DNA of 62,685 nt from Cryobacterium sp. M96 (lineage in GTDB: Bacteria > Actinomycetota > Actinomycetes > Actinomycetales > Microbacteriaceae), in NCBI RefSeq assembly GCF_002929845.1, contig NZ_PJJS01000035.1, forward strand, positions 1 through 62,685, read 5' to 3'. The translations under genes were made by a program, and so were the position numbers. This document shows, piece after piece, positions 30,310 to 39,481 of the stretch (positions are counted from its first letter, which is position 1; the number at the start of each line of letters is the position of its first letter). The notes under the pieces were generated by a model. That model made no database searches and was not told where the DNA came from. It saw only the letters and a program-made list of their open reading frames with translations.

Positions 30310-32316
30310 CTACTCCGAGCGGTCGTGCGCGGCGAGGCGGGCCAGGCCTGCGTTGTACTGGAGCAGTTCGGCGTCGCCCGTGCGGGCGGCGTTTCGGTCC
30401 TTGCGGCGGGTTTCCTTCTCGTCGCTGCGGCTCCATTGGATGGCCACCGCAATGGCCAGGGCGATCGTTGGGATCTCGCCGACGCTCCAGGCGATGCCAC
30501 CGCCCATCTGCTGGTCCTCGATGCCGCTGAGCCCCCAATCGCGCCCCATGGCCCCGTACCAGTCGGCGAGGAGCAGCCCGGTGCCCGTCATCATGGTGAC
30601 ACCGAAGAAGGCGTGGAAGGCCATCGTGCCCAGAAGAAGCAGCAGGCGGCCGGCGTAGGGCAGGCGGTAGGGCACCGGGTCGATGCCGATCAGCGACTGC
30701 ACGAACAGGTAGCCGGTGATCAGGAAGTGCACGATCATCCACTCGTGGCCGATGTGGTCGGTCGTCGCCCAGCTGAATAGCGAGGAGTAATAGAACACCC
30801 AGAGTGAACCGGCGAAGAGCACGGCTGCGACCAGCGGATTGGCCAGGAACCCCGCGTACGCCGAGTGCACGGCCAACAGGATCCACTCGCGGGCGCCGCG
30901 GCTGCCATCCTGCCGCTTGCGGATGGCCCGGGCGGCGAGAGTGACCGGCGCCCCGGGCACCAGAAAGACGGGCACGAGCATGGTCAGGGCCATGTGCATG
31001 AGCATGTGGGAGGAGAAGAGGTACTTCGCGTAGAGGTTCACGCCGCCGTTGGTGATGTAGAACAGGATCAGCATGCCGGTCACCCAGAGCACGGTGCGGA
31101 AGACGGGCCACTTATCGCCGCGGCGGGCCAGGCGGCGCACCCCGGCCACGTAGAAGAAGATGCCGAACGCGCAGAACAGCACCCAGGCCAGGTCGAAGTT
31201 CCACTCGGTGAAGTAGCGGCTGAAAGTGAGCGGCGGTGGCAGGAGCTCGCCGGTCAGGATCTGGGCGGGCGTCGAGGTGGGGATCTTGGTCGCCGTGATC
31301 TGCTCGACCGGCGTCGCGGTCTTGGCGAGGGCGGCGGCAGCCCCGGAGGCGAGCCCCATGAACGCCAGTTCCGTGACGATGAGCCACCAAAACCAGACGT
31401 TCCGGCGGGGTGCGGGGGTCTGGGCGTCTGCGGAAGTGCTCCGCAGCATCCGCCCGATCACGTACCGGCGTTGCAGCACGCCGAACACGCCGAGCACGGT
31501 GAGGGCGAAGACCTTGACCAGAACGAGGATGCCATAGGGCGAGAGCAGCCGGTCCCAGGCACCCAACCGCAGTTCGGCGCCGACGTAGCCGGACGCAGCG
31601 ACGACGATGAAGGAAACGAGGGCGAGCGAGGAGTAGCGCGCGATGACCGGATCGAGGCGGCCGCCGGCCAACTGCTTGCGCAGCACGATGATGGTCAGCA
31701 GCCCGCCCAGCCAGACCGCGGCGAAGACCAGGTGCAGACCCAGGGCGGTGATGGCCACGTCGTGCCCCTCGGCGCCGGCCGCGTGCCCCTGTAGTGCAAT
31801 CGGCACCAGGGCAGCCACGGCGAGGACCGTGACGAAGACGAGCCCGGTCAGTGAACGCACCGCGAAACACAAGACGGTGACGAAGGCCGCGATCAGGGTG
31901 GTGATCAGCCAGGCCTGGCCGATCTCGATGTCGCTGAAGAACTGTCCGGCGGTGGCGCTGAACCGGTCATCGAAGCTGAGCGGAATGGTCGTCACCTGCA
32001 GGAAGGTGAAGAAACCGGTGAGGGCGGATGCCACGGTGAAGACGGCGGCGGACCCGGCGGCGAAATCGAGGGCCGCGTTGTATTCGGGTTCCCGAGGGCT
32101 CAGGGCGAAAAGGGTGAGCACGAGGGCGCCGATGGTGCCGGCGGCGCTGAGGTTGACGAGGAGCTTGGCCAGCGGGAGACCCCACCGCACGACTGGTCCC
32201 GGATCGGCCAGCAGTTGCGCCGAAGCGCCGCCACCGTAGGCTAGCGCGACGAGCGTCGCCAGCGTCGCGACCAGCAGAAGCACTGCCGGACCGGAGATAC
32301 GCACGAGACGAGGCAC
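30310..32316 (-). CDS. CopD-CtaG fusion: copper import / cytochrome oxidase assembly protein
   Basis: This 668-residue integral membrane protein has about 15 hydrophobic segments in two parts. Residues about 1-330 form a CopD-type copper transport domain. Residues about 350-640 form a CtaG (caa3-type oxidase assembly) domain with HMLMHMALTM and WMIVHFLITGYLF histidines and methionines that could handle Cu. The fusion is a known actinobacterial arrangement. It is expected to move copper across the membrane and deliver it to cytochrome c oxidase. It is a single gene downstream of hup. Confidence 0.9.
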   Translation of the reverse strand: MPRLVRISGPAVLLLVATLATLVALAYGGGASAQLLADPGPVVRWGLPLAKLLVNLSAAGTIGALVLTLFALSPREPEYNAALDFAAGSAAVFTVASALTGFFTFLQVTTIPLSFDDRFSATAGQFFSDIEIGQAWLITTLIAAFVTVLCFAVRSLTGLVFVTVLAVAALVPIALQGHAAGAEGHDVAITALGLHLVFAAVWLGGLLTIIVLRKQLAGGRLDPVIARYSSLALVSFIVVAASGYVGAELRLGAWDRLLSPYGILVLVKVFALTVLGVFGVLQRRYVIGRMLRSTSADAQTPAPRRNVWFWWLIVTELAFMGLASGAAAALAKTATPVEQITATKIPTSTPAQILTGELLPPPLTFSRYFTEWNFDLAWVLFCAFGIFFYVAGVRRLARRGDKWPVFRTVLWVTGMLILFYITNGGVNLYAKYLFSSHMLMHMALTMLVPVFLVPGAPVTLAARAIRKRQDGSRGAREWILLAVHSAYAGFLANPLVAAVLFAGSLWVFYYSSLFSWATTDHIGHEWMIVHFLITGYLFVQSLIGIDPVPYRLPYAGRLLLLLGTMAFHAFFGVTMMTGTGLLLADWYGAMGRDWGLSGIEDQQMGGGIAWSVGEIPTIALAIAVAIQWSRSDEKETRRKDRNAARTGDAELLQYNAGLARLAAHDRSE

Positions 32317-32384
32317 TGACTCAGCCTAACCGTGCCCGGTGGACGCACGCTCCACGAGGCACGCTGACGTGTGACGTCACAGAC

Positions 32385-32422
32385 GAAAGCAGGGCGCCGA
32401 CCGAAGGCGACGCCCTGCTTTC
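32385..32422 (-). terminator. Terminator hairpin after hup
   Basis: GAAAGCAGGGCG (32385-32396) and CGCCCTGCTTTC (32411-32422) form a perfect 12-bp stem with a 14-base loop just after the hup stop. On the minus strand the tail (GTCTGTG) is not a strong T-run, so termination efficiency is uncertain. Confidence 0.7.
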
Positions 32423-32434
32423 TTGGTTCGCGAC

Positions 32435-32722
32435 CTACTTGGCGGCAGCCTTGAGCTTGCTACCAGCGGTCAGCTTGACGCGGTGGCCCGCGGCGATGGC
32501 GATCTCTTCGCCGGTCTGCGGGTTGCGGCCGGTGCGCGCTGCGGTAGCGGTGCGCTCGACTCCGAGCCAGCCCGGGATCGTGACCTTGCCGTCGTTCGCG
32601 ACGGTGTCGGCGAGAGTTGCAAAGAAAGCGTTCAGAACGCTGTCAACTGCAGCCTGGCTCTGGCCAGAGTCTGCGGCAACCTTGGCAACGAGCTCGGTCT
32701 TGTTCAGCGACTTGTCAGCCAT
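32435..32722 (-). CDS. HU-family nucleoid protein
   Basis: The 95-residue DNA-binding protein belongs to the HU/IHF family: MADKSLNKTELVAKVAADSGQ, FFATLADTVANDGKVTIPGWL and the DNA-arm region ERTATAARTGRNPQTGEEI with a short Lys/Ala tail. It is the short form, without the long lysine-rich C-terminal extension seen in mycobacterial HupB. A GGAGGA ribosome site lies 8 bases before the ATG. It is ended by the hairpin at 32385. Confidence 0.95.
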   Translation of the reverse strand: MADKSLNKTELVAKVAADSGQSQAAVDSVLNAFFATLADTVANDGKVTIPGWLGVERTATAARTGRNPQTGEEIAIAAGHRVKLTAGSKLKAAAK

Positions 32723-32908
32723 TGAGTGTCCTCCTCGGACCTTTGTCTGTAAAAACAGGGATTCACGTATTGCGGGCGACGCTCCGAGGAGCGACTCCGT
32801 TTGGCCGGTTGGACCGGGTTGAATCTAGCAGACAACCGCGGAATTCCGCGGATTTGCGGCGTTTCCAGCCGGTTTGGCTGCCGTAACGGCTTCATTTTCG
32901 CTGTGGGC

Positions 32909-32944
32909 GAAAAAAGAGGATGCCGACCGGAGTCGACATCCTCT
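32909..32944 (-). terminator. Rho-independent terminator of the rpmB-rpmG-rpsN operon
   Basis: On the minus strand AGAGGATG pairs with CATCCTCT across a 14-base loop and is followed by TTTTTTCG, a standard intrinsic terminator. It lies about 50 bp after the rpsN stop and closes the ribosomal operon. Confidence 0.9.
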
Positions 32945-32994
32945 CGCTTCAGAACCGAGGTTCCGAATGACCGGCTAAGCGGCTTGGTGCGTTG

Positions 32995-33300
32995 TTACCA
33001 GCTGGACTTGGTGATGCCGGGCAGTTCGCCGCGGTGAGCCATGTCGCGGAAACGCACGCGCGAGATTCCGAACTTGCTGAGGTGTCCACGGGGACGACCG
33101 TCGACCGCGTCGCGGTTGCGCAGGCGAACCGGCGACGCGTTGCGGGGAAGCTTCTGCAGGCCGAGGCGAGCAGCTTCACGGGACTCATCGGTGCCGGCCG
33201 GGTTGACGAGGGCCTTCTTGAGCTCAAGGCGCTTCGCGGCGTAGCGCTCGACGATAACCTTGCGCTGGTTGTTCTTGGCAATCATGCTCTTCTTCGCCAT
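32995..33300 (-). CDS. rpsN: 30S ribosomal protein S14, zinc-free type
   Basis: The 101-residue S14 has [14 protein letters not shown] at the N-terminus and the C-terminal [33 protein letters not shown] signature. It is the long form without the two CxxC pairs of zinc-binding S14, so it does not need zinc. It is the third gene of the rpmB-rpmG-rpsN cluster, starting 2 bases from the rpmG stop. In many actinobacteria such a paralogue replaces the zinc form when zinc is scarce. Confidence 0.96.
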   Translation of the reverse strand: MAKKSMIAKNNQRKVIVERYAAKRLELKKALVNPAGTDESREAARLGLQKLPRNASPVRLRNRDAVDGRPRGHLSKFGISRVRFRDMAHRGELPGITKSSW

Positions 33301-33302
33301 TT

Positions 33303-33470
33303 TTAGCGCTCCTCACGGAAGTCAACGTGCTTGCGCACTACGGGGTCGTACTTCTTGAGTACGAGACGGTCGGGGTCGTTGCGACGGTTCTTCTTGGTCA
33401 CGTAGGTGTAACCGGTGCCGGCCGTCGAACGGAGCTTGATGATCGGGCGGACGTCATGCTGCTTGGCCAT
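33303..33470 (-). CDS. rpmG: 50S ribosomal protein L33, zinc-free type
   Basis: This 55-residue L33 starts [20 protein letters not shown] and ends [15 protein letters not shown]. It lacks the CxxC pairs found in zinc-binding L33. Its ATG shares a base with the rpmB stop (TAATG), so translation is coupled. It is flanked by L28 and S14, both of which also lack zinc-finger cysteine pairs. Confidence 0.95.
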   Translation of the reverse strand: MAKQHDVRPIIKLRSTAGTGYTYVTKKNRRNDPDRLVLKKYDPVVRKHVDFREER

Positions 33471-33706
33471 TAGATTTTCTCCCCACGAGCGAGAAGGTCC
33501 TTGACGACCGATTCAATGCCACGAGCGTCGATCACCTTGATGCCCTTGACGGACAAGGTCAGCGTGACGTTGCGGCGAAGCGACGGTACGTAGTACTTCT
33601 TGGTCTGAACGTTCGGGTCGAAGCGACGCTTAGTGCGTCGGTGCGAGTGCGAAATGTTGTGTCCGAAGCCGGGAACGGCTCCGGTCACCTGGCAAGTAGC
33701 TGCCAT
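33470..33706 (-). CDS. rpmB: 50S ribosomal protein L28
   Basis: The 78-residue L28 has [29 protein letters not shown] at its start and an ending typical of the family. Only one cysteine is present, so it is the zinc-independent form. GGAGGAG lies 5 bases before the ATG, and a GAAGGGC/GCCCTTC hairpin lies just further upstream. It is the first gene of the rpmB-rpmG-rpsN operon. The open frame extends upstream to 33838, but that part is leader. Confidence 0.95.
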   Translation of the reverse strand: MAATCQVTGAVPGFGHNISHSHRRTKRRFDPNVQTKKYYVPSLRRNVTLTLSVKGIKVIDARGIESVVKDLLARGEKI

Positions 33707-33723
33707 GGTTCTCCTCCAATACC

Positions 33724-33741
33724 GAAGGGCGAATGCCCTTC
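33724..33741 (-). promoter_or_regulatory. 5' leader hairpin before rpmB
   Basis: GAAGGGC (33724-33730) and GCCCTTC (33735-33741) form a perfect 7-bp stem with a GAAT tetraloop, ending 18 bases before the rpmB start and close to its ribosome site. A possible role in autogenous or translational control is only inferred. Confidence 0.45.
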
Positions 33742-33871
33742 CCAAGATCTCTTGTCGGCTGGCATGACTACACTCCCGCGAAGCGAAAGCGAGCGAACCA
33801 GCAGTGCACGCACAGATATGCGCAGCAGCATGCAACATTACGCGGTGCTCTCCCCCAGCGCAAACTGAACC

Positions 33872-33948
33872 AATTCGACGGAGATTTTGCCGATTCAGGC
33901 CCTAAAACCGGCAAAACCGGGTTGTGGGGGCAGAATCTCCGTCGAATT
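33872..33948. repeat. Palindromic repeat element, copy 4 (77 bp)
   Basis: The arms AATTCGACGGAGATTTTGCC and AGAATCTCCGTCGAATT are inverted. The internal sequence resembles the other copies better when read as its reverse complement (the GGCAAAAT block falls on the left), so this copy appears to be in opposite orientation. The right flank CGTTCGGGG matches copy 1. It sits between the zur stop and the 5' end of the ribosomal operon. Confidence 0.87.
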
Positions 33949-34001
33949 CGTTCGGGGCGAGGACGAGTCCGGCGGGCGGCGGTGGGCGCGCGGCGGTGGG
34001 C

Positions 34002-34397
34002 CTAGTCCACGGATGTGGCGGAGCAGGCCGCGCAGAGACCGAACACGTCGACCACGTGGGCGGCCTGGCTGAAGCCGTGCTCGGCGGCCACGTTCTTGGC
34101 CCAGTTTTCCACGGCGTCCGCTTCGATCTCGACGGTGAGTCCGCAGTTGCGGCAGATCAGGTGGTGGTGGTGGTCGGTCGTGCTGCAGGCGCGGTAGAGC
34201 GCCTCACCATCGGGCGACTGCAGCGAGTCGGCCTCGCCCTCGCCGGCCAGGTCGGCCAGGGCCCGGTACACCGTGGCCAGGCCGATGGGCGAACCGGTGG
34301 CGTGCAGGCTGGCGTGCAGACCCTGGGCGCTGACGAATCCCTCGGCGTCGCTGAGTGCGGTGCGCACGGCCTCGCGCTGCCAGGTGTTTCGCTTCAT
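34002..34397 (-). CDS. zur: Zur, zinc-responsive Fur-family repressor
   Basis: The 131-residue Fur-family protein has an N-terminal winged HTH (about 1-80: WQREAVRTALSDAEGFVSAQGLH, GLATVYRALADLAGEGEAD), the histidine-rich DHHHHLICRNCG metal region and the C-terminal FGLCAACS. Both CxxC pairs for structural zinc are present. The ATG at 34397 overlaps the last permease stop (ATGA), making zur the last gene of the znu operon. A Zur box in the promoter of that operon gives a simple autoregulatory loop. The open frame extends upstream, but inside the permease gene. Confidence 0.92.
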   Translation of the reverse strand: MKRNTWQREAVRTALSDAEGFVSAQGLHASLHATGSPIGLATVYRALADLAGEGEADSLQSPDGEALYRACSTTDHHHHLICRNCGLTVEIEADAVENWAKNVAAEHGFSQAAHVVDVFGLCAACSATSVD

Positions 34398-35203
34398 GCT
34401 TTCAACCGTAACCGCGCCCGGACCAGCCGGCGACCGCCCAAGGCCACCAGGAAGAAGACGGCCGCGGTGAGGGCGATCGCCGGCCCGGCGGCCACGTCGA
34501 TCGCCCGGGACAGGAGCACTCCGACCAGGCCGGCGGCCGCGCCCAGCACCGGAGCGAGAACCAGGATCTGGGTGGCGGTGCGCGTGACCAGGCGCGCGGC
34601 GGCGGCCGGGGCCGCGATCAGCGCGATCGCGAGGATCGCCCCGACGGCCGGCATTGCGGTGACCACGGTGGCGGTGATCAGGGCGAGGGTGAGCAGCTCG
34701 ATCGGCCATTCCCGGAATCCGGCGGCGCGGAATCCGCTCGGGTCGAAGGTAGAGAACAGGATCTCCTTGCCCAGCAGCACCATCACGGCCACGGCCACCC
34801 CGAGCACGCCGACGGCCAGCCAGACGTCACCGGTCGTGACGGTGAGGATCGACCCGACCAAATAGGAGTCGACCTGCACCGGCAGCGACGGGTTGAGGGC
34901 CTGCAGAAGCACGCCGAGCGCGAAGCCCGCGGTGAGCAGGATGCCGGACGCCACCTGGGTGCCCTGCCGCTTCACCCGGCCGATCAGGGTCATGATGCCG
35001 ACGATGAGGATGCTCGCCAGGGCCGCCCCGAGTGGGATGCTCACGCCGACGATCGTGGCGGTCACGGCGCCCGGGAAGGTGGCGTGGGTGAGGGCCTGGG
35101 CGAAGAAAGTGCGGCGGCGCAATACGACGAGGGATCCGACCAGCCCGCTGAGGGCGCCGATCACGGCGGCCGCGAGGAGTGCCTTCTCGAAGTAGCCCAT
35201 CAC
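34394..35203 (-). CDS. Zinc ABC transporter permease (second)
   Basis: The 269-residue membrane protein of the ABC-3 (ZnuB/MntB) family has about eight hydrophobic segments, with [15 protein letters not shown] near residue 35, the conserved permease loop. It starts 4 bp inside the previous permease. Pairing of two different permeases suggests a heterodimeric membrane channel. Zinc specificity is inferred from zur and ZnuA in the same operon. Confidence 0.88.
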   Translation of the reverse strand: MMGYFEKALLAAAVIGALSGLVGSLVVLRRRTFFAQALTHATFPGAVTATIVGVSIPLGAALASILIVGIMTLIGRVKRQGTQVASGILLTAGFALGVLLQALNPSLPVQVDSYLVGSILTVTTGDVWLAVGVLGVAVAVMVLLGKEILFSTFDPSGFRAAGFREWPIELLTLALITATVVTAMPAVGAILAIALIAAPAAAARLVTRTATQILVLAPVLGAAAGLVGVLLSRAIDVAAGPAIALTAAVFFLVALGGRRLVRARLRLKA

Positions 35204-36159
35204 GTCACCAGCTGTTCGTGCGGCGGCGGGGTGTGCGGCTGCGGGGTGTGCGGCTGCGGGGACAGCGGCGGCGGGGTGCGCTGCGGCCGAAGACGGGGCG
35301 AACCCAGCCGCCGAAGACCGTCGATGGACAGGCGCAACAGCAGCACCACGGCGTAGCCGGCGACCAGCACCAGCACCACGGTCGCGCCGCTGGGCAGGTC
35401 GAGACCGGCCTGCACGGATGCCTGGAAACCGAGCACGAGCCCAAGCCAGGCACCGAGGGCCGCGAAACAGGCCGCGATCGGGAACAGCAGCCAGAGCCGG
35501 TCAGTGATGAGCCGGGCCACGGCGCCGGGCACGATCAACACGGCCAGGACGAGGAGGTTGCCGACGGCGCTGGAGGCCGCGACGACCACGAGGGCGATGG
35601 CCACGTTGAGCACGAGGTCGAGCGCGAGCGTGCGGTAGCCGGCCGCGGCGAAGCCGACCCGGTCGAAGGCGCGGAACACCTCCTCCTTGAGCGTGAACCC
35701 GATCAGGACCAGCGCCACGAGGCAGATGGCGACGGTCTGCACGACCTCATTCGGGCTGACCGTGAGGAGGCGGCCGAAGAGAAGCTGCTCCAGCTGGCCG
35801 ACGTAGTTCGTCTCGCGGGAGACCAGGATGATGCCCACGCTGAACATGGCGGTGAAGACGATGGCGATCGCGGCATCCGAGGACACGGACTGGCGCACGA
35901 TCAGGGTGAGGGTGACCGCCGCGAACAGGGCGGCGACCATCGCGCCGGCGAACAGCCCCTCGCGCCCACCCCAGACGAAGCCGATCGCGATGCCGGGGAA
36001 GACCGCGTGGGTGAGACCGTCGCTGATGAACTCGAGGCCCCGCAGATTGACCAGCACCCCGACGACGCCGGCTACCAGGCTGAGCGCACCCAGCACGAAG
36101 AGGGCCCGGGTCATGAACGGCAGGGCAAAGGCGTCGATCAGCGGGCTGAGGAAGTCCAT
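35200..36159 (-). CDS. Zinc ABC transporter permease (first) with His-Pro tail
   Basis: The protein (about 319 residues from ATG 36159) has about eight membrane segments and the [18 protein letters not shown] loop typical of ABC-3 permeases. The cytoplasmic C-terminus carries a repeated [14 protein letters not shown] tail encoded by near-tandem 15-bp units (about 35208-35260), which could bind zinc. A GTG start 9 codons upstream overlaps the ATPase more. The two permeases overlap by 4 bp. Confidence 0.87.
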   Translation of the reverse strand: MDFLSPLIDAFALPFMTRALFVLGALSLVAGVVGVLVNLRGLEFISDGLTHAVFPGIAIGFVWGGREGLFAGAMVAALFAAVTLTLIVRQSVSSDAAIAIVFTAMFSVGIILVSRETNYVGQLEQLLFGRLLTVSPNEVVQTVAICLVALVLIGFTLKEEVFRAFDRVGFAAAGYRTLALDLVLNVAIALVVVAASSAVGNLLVLAVLIVPGAVARLITDRLWLLFPIAACFAALGAWLGLVLGFQASVQAGLDLPSGATVVLVLVAGYAVVLLLRLSIDGLRRLGSPRLRPQRTPPPLSPQPHTPQPHTPPPHEQLVT

Positions 36160-36160
36160 C

Positions 36161-36952
36161 TCAGTGACCGGTGTGCCCGGGCACAACCACGGTGTGCTCG
36201 TCGATCTCCACGCCGACCTCTCGGAACGTGCGCTGCACGTTCTCCAGGATCAGCACCGACTCGCGCGGCCCGAACGCCACCTGGGCGCCATTGAGCAGCA
36301 ACACCTGTTCGCAGACCTCGCGGGCGAGCTGGAGGTCGTGGGTGGAGACGACCACGGCCACCCCCTCCTCCTTCAAACGCTTGACGGTGCCCACGAGCGC
36401 GTCCCGATTCTGCTGGTCGAGGCCGTTGAACGGCTCGTCGAGCAGCAGCAGGCGGGGCCCCGCGGCCACGGCCCGTGCGAGCAGTCCGCGCTGCTGCTGG
36501 CCGCCGGAGAGTTCCCCGAAGCGGGTTTTCGCGCGATGCGCGAGGCCCACCGCGTCGAGTGCACGGGCCACGGCCTGACGGTCGCGCTTACCGGGCAGGC
36601 GCAGCCAGCCTAGCGAGCGGTAGCGCCCCATCATGACGACCTGCTCGAGCGTGACCGGGAACTGCTGGTCGATCTCGTCGGCCTGCGGCACGTAACCGAT
36701 GGATCCGGCCGGGGCCGCTGCAGCTCCCAGCACCTCGACGGTACCGCTCACGCGCTGGATCAGGCCGAGGATGCCCTTGAGCAGCGTGGACTTGCCGGAC
36801 CCGTTGGGCCCGATCAGCGCCACGGCCTCGCCGGCGTGCACCTCGAAGTCGATGTCGGCCAGGGCAGGGCTCTGGCCGTAGGAAAAGGAGGCGCCCGCCA
36901 CCTTGAGCGCGACAGGCGCGCTCGGCCGTACTTGAGAAGGGTTCTCGATCAC
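36161..36952 (-). CDS. znuC: Zinc ABC transporter ATPase
   Basis: The 263-residue ATPase has Walker [17 protein letters not shown], the ABC signature [17 protein letters not shown], Walker [14 protein letters not shown] and the switch His in VVVSTHDL. It energises metal uptake through the two permeases. The gene stop is one base from the permease ATG, and its own ATG lies 7 bp after the znuA stop, so it belongs to one znuA-C-B-B-zur transcript. Confidence 0.92.
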   Translation of the reverse strand: MIENPSQVRPSAPVALKVAGASFSYGQSPALADIDFEVHAGEAVALIGPNGSGKSTLLKGILGLIQRVSGTVEVLGAAAAPAGSIGYVPQADEIDQQFPVTLEQVVMMGRYRSLGWLRLPGKRDRQAVARALDAVGLAHRAKTRFGELSGGQQQRGLLARAVAAGPRLLLLDEPFNGLDQQNRDALVGTVKRLKEEGVAVVVSTHDLQLAREVCEQVLLLNGAQVAFGPRESVLILENVQRTFREVGVEIDEHTVVVPGHTGH

Positions 36953-36959
36953 TGACTAA

Positions 36960-37979
36960 CTATCGCAGGTCTGCGGGCACCGCGGTGGGCTCGGCTCCCC
37001 AGGATTCGAGGATCAGGCCGACGTTGTGCAGCTGCGAACTGATGTAGGTGGCGCCGTCACTGTGCCGCGCACCGAGGGAGTCGCTGTAGAGCGCGTCCTC
37101 CCCCGAGTACACGCTGACGCCGGCCTCGCCGGCGATGGTGTCGGCGGCCTTCGGGCTGATCGAGGCCTCGGAGAAGACCGCCTTGACCCCGGTGGCCGTG
37201 ATGGCGTCGACGAGTTCGTCGATCGCGGCGGCGCTGGGCTCGGCGTTGTCATCGAAGCTCGGGATGATGGAGCCGACGTAGGTGATGCCGTAGGCCTCGG
37301 TGAAGTAGCCGAATGCGTCGTGGTTGCTCACGAGCAGGCGCTGCTCGGCGGGCACGGCGTCGATGTTGGTACGGATCCAGTCGTCGAGCTCGGCCAGCCG
37401 GCCGGTGTAGGCGGTCGCGTTGGCCTCGACGTCCGGGGCCAGGTCCGGCTGGGCATCACTGAGGCCCGTGGCAATGGTGACGGCCATGGTCTCGGCATTG
37501 GACACGTCGGTCCAGATGTGCGGGTTGCCGCCCTGGTGGGAGTGCTCGGCGTCATCCGTCGCGGCCTTGTCGTCGGCGTGGTCCTCTTCGCCGGCTGCGA
37601 TGTCCTGGATCTCGATGCCCTCGTCGGAGTCGATCGTCACGCCGTCGAAACCGCTGGCGCTGATTGCGTCGTCGAGCCACTCCTCGAGGCCGACCCCATT
37701 GATCACGAGCACATCGGCCTCACCGAGGGCTGTCAAGTCGGCCACGGACGGATCATAGCTGTGCGCGCTCTGGTTGGGCTGGATGAGCTGGGTCACTACT
37801 ACGCCCGCGGTGTCGCCGACGACGTTGCGGGTGAGGTCCGCCACCTGGGTGGTCGTCGCGACCACCTTGAGGTCGCCGGCGGCGGCGCCATCCGCCGAAC
37901 CGCCGGTCGGAGTGCAGCCGACCATGGTCAGCGAGGCAACGGCGGCCAGGGCGGTGAGGACGAATCGATTGTTGATCAC
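36960..37979 (-). CDS. znuA: Zinc-binding lipoprotein of the ZnuA type
   Basis: The 339-residue cluster A-I metal-binding lipoprotein has lipobox LTMVGC near residue 18 and a mature part with three conserved metal ligands: SAHSYDPSVADL, NPHIWTD and VSNHDAFGYFTEAYG, plus a final acidic residue near the C-terminus. A charged loop EEDHADDKAATDDAEHSHQGG (His/Asp rich) is typical of zinc-specific members. The start is GTG at 37979, 7 bases after a TAACGT -10, so the mRNA is probably leaderless; the frame remains open upstream. Confidence 0.9.
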   Translation of the reverse strand: MINNRFVLTALAAVASLTMVGCTPTGGSADGAAAGDLKVVATTTQVADLTRNVVGDTAGVVVTQLIQPNQSAHSYDPSVADLTALGEADVLVINGVGLEEWLDDAISASGFDGVTIDSDEGIEIQDIAAGEEDHADDKAATDDAEHSHQGGNPHIWTDVSNAETMAVTIATGLSDAQPDLAPDVEANATAYTGRLAELDDWIRTNIDAVPAEQRLLVSNHDAFGYFTEAYGITYVGSIIPSFDDNAEPSAAAIDELVDAITATGVKAVFSEASISPKAADTIAGEAGVSVYSGEDALYSDSLGARHSDGATYISSQLHNVGLILESWGAEPTAVPADLR

Positions 37980-37986
37980 AGGGCCG

Positions 37987-38015
37987 ACGTTACGCCTAAT
38001 GATAATGATTGTCAA
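37987..38015 (-). promoter_or_regulatory. znu promoter with embedded Zur box
   Basis: On the minus strand TTGACA (-35, complement of 38010-38015) and TAACGT (-10, complement of 37987-37992) are separated by 17 bp. The palindrome TGATAATGATTGTCA (38000-38014), close to the Zur consensus, lies over the -35 and spacer. Zinc-loaded Zur would block RNA polymerase. The znuA GTG follows the -10 by 7 bases. Confidence 0.85.
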
Positions 38016-38053
38016 CACCAATAAGGGCCGCCGCCGGGATCTCCTCCGGGACC

Positions 38054-39430
38054 TTACTCGAGCAGCAGCGCGGGCTCCTCGATGATGCTCGCGACATCCG
38101 CCAGGAAGCGGCTCGCGACATCCCCATCGACCACGCGATGGTCGAAGCTCGCGCCGATGGTCGTCACCTGACGCACCCGCACCTCGCCGTCGACGACCCA
38201 CGGTTTGGGCTTGATCGTTCCGAGGGCCACGATGCCGGCCTCGCCGGAGTTGAGGATGGGCGTGCCGGTATCCATGCCGAAGACACCGATATTGGTGATC
38301 GTGATCGTGCCGTTCGACATCTCCGCCGGCGAGGTCTTGCCGTCCCGCGCGGTGAGCGTGAGCTTCTCAAGGGCGCGGGCCAGTTCAAGCAGGCTCATGT
38401 CCTGCGCTTCCTTCACATTGGGCACGATGAGCCCACGGGGGGTGGCCGCGGCGATGCCCAGGTTCACGTAGTGCTTGATCACGATTTCCTCGTCGGTGAA
38501 AACCGAGTTGACCGTGGGGTTGCGCCGCACGGCCCAGATCATGGCTTTGGCCATGATCAGCATCGGGGACACGCGCACGCCCGCGAAGTCGGTGGACGCC
38601 TTGAGCCGCTTGACGAACTCCATGGTGCGGGTGGCGTCCACGTCGACGAAGAGGCTCACGTGCGGTGCGGTGAAGGCGCTGGAGGCCATGGCCTGGGCGA
38701 TGGCCTTGCGCACGCCTTTGACCGGGACGCGCTCCTCACGGTCGCTGGGCCATTCCGGCGTCTGGATGTTGCGGAACACGCTGGCCTGGGTGGCCTCCCG
38801 CAGCACGTCCTCGCGGGTGACGTCGCCGACCGGGCCGGTCGCCTCGACCAGGGACAAGTCCACACCGAGGTCCTTGGCCAGCTTGCGGATCGGCGGCTTG
38901 GCGACGACGGGGCCCGCGGATGCCGCGCGCGGCAGCTGCGGGAGCTGCGAAGTGGCCGGGCGCGTGGGGTGCACGGGCGGCGGCGCGATCGACTCGTGGG
39001 CGACGGGGGTGACCCCGTGGCGCTTGCGCCGGGTGGGCATGGTCGCCGCGGCGCCGCGCCCGACCAGGACCGCGCCCGGCGTCTCGGCCGGCTCGTCCGT
39101 GATGGTGGAGCCGGCATCCGCTGCCGCGCTGGCCAGCTCGCCCGCGCCGTTCGCGATCGCACTGCTCGACGCAGACGCGACGGCGACGGTCTCGGCCACG
39201 ATGGTGATGATGACCGTTCCGACGTCGACGGTCGTGCCGGGTTTCACCAGGATCTCCCCGACCACGCCGACGTACGGCGACGGCAGCTCGACGAGCGACT
39301 TCGCGGTCTCGATCTCGACCAGCACCTGGTTGATCGACACGGTGTCGCCGGGCGCCACCTTCCACTCCACGATTTCGGCCTCGGTGAGACCCTCGCCGAC
39401 GTCGGGCAGTGTGAATTTCGACACGCTCAT
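38054..39430 (-). CDS. bkdC: Branched-chain 2-oxoacid dehydrogenase E2 (dihydrolipoyl acyltransferase)
   Basis: The 458-residue E2 has one lipoyl domain (lysine in [15 protein letters not shown]), an E1/E3-binding domain (about 155-190, [22 protein letters not shown]) and the catalytic domain with [15 protein letters not shown] and active-site FDHRVVDGD. All catalytic motifs are intact, unlike the decayed E2 at 19865. It is the last gene of the aminotransferase-bkdA-bkdB-bkdC operon and forms the core of the complex that turns branched-chain 2-oxoacids into acyl-CoA primers. Confidence 0.92.
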   Translation of the reverse strand: MSVSKFTLPDVGEGLTEAEIVEWKVAPGDTVSINQVLVEIETAKSLVELPSPYVGVVGEILVKPGTTVDVGTVIITIVAETVAVASASSSAIANGAGELASAAADAGSTITDEPAETPGAVLVGRGAAATMPTRRKRHGVTPVAHESIAPPPVHPTRPATSQLPQLPRAASAGPVVAKPPIRKLAKDLGVDLSLVEATGPVGDVTREDVLREATQASVFRNIQTPEWPSDREERVPVKGVRKAIAQAMASSAFTAPHVSLFVDVDATRTMEFVKRLKASTDFAGVRVSPMLIMAKAMIWAVRRNPTVNSVFTDEEIVIKHYVNLGIAAATPRGLIVPNVKEAQDMSLLELARALEKLTLTARDGKTSPAEMSNGTITITNIGVFGMDTGTPILNSGEAGIVALGTIKPKPWVVDGEVRVRQVTTIGASFDHRVVDGDVASRFLADVASIIEEPALLLE

Positions 39431-39481
39431 CGAGTACGCTCCTTGCGATTGGTGAGGCGAGAAGCCCTGGTACGACTCATA

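Noticed and set aside
33707..34001. Second Zur box before the ribosomal operon
   Set aside because: No sequence near TGATAATNATTATCA was found by reading both strands; only the palindromic element copy 4 and a short hairpin are present.
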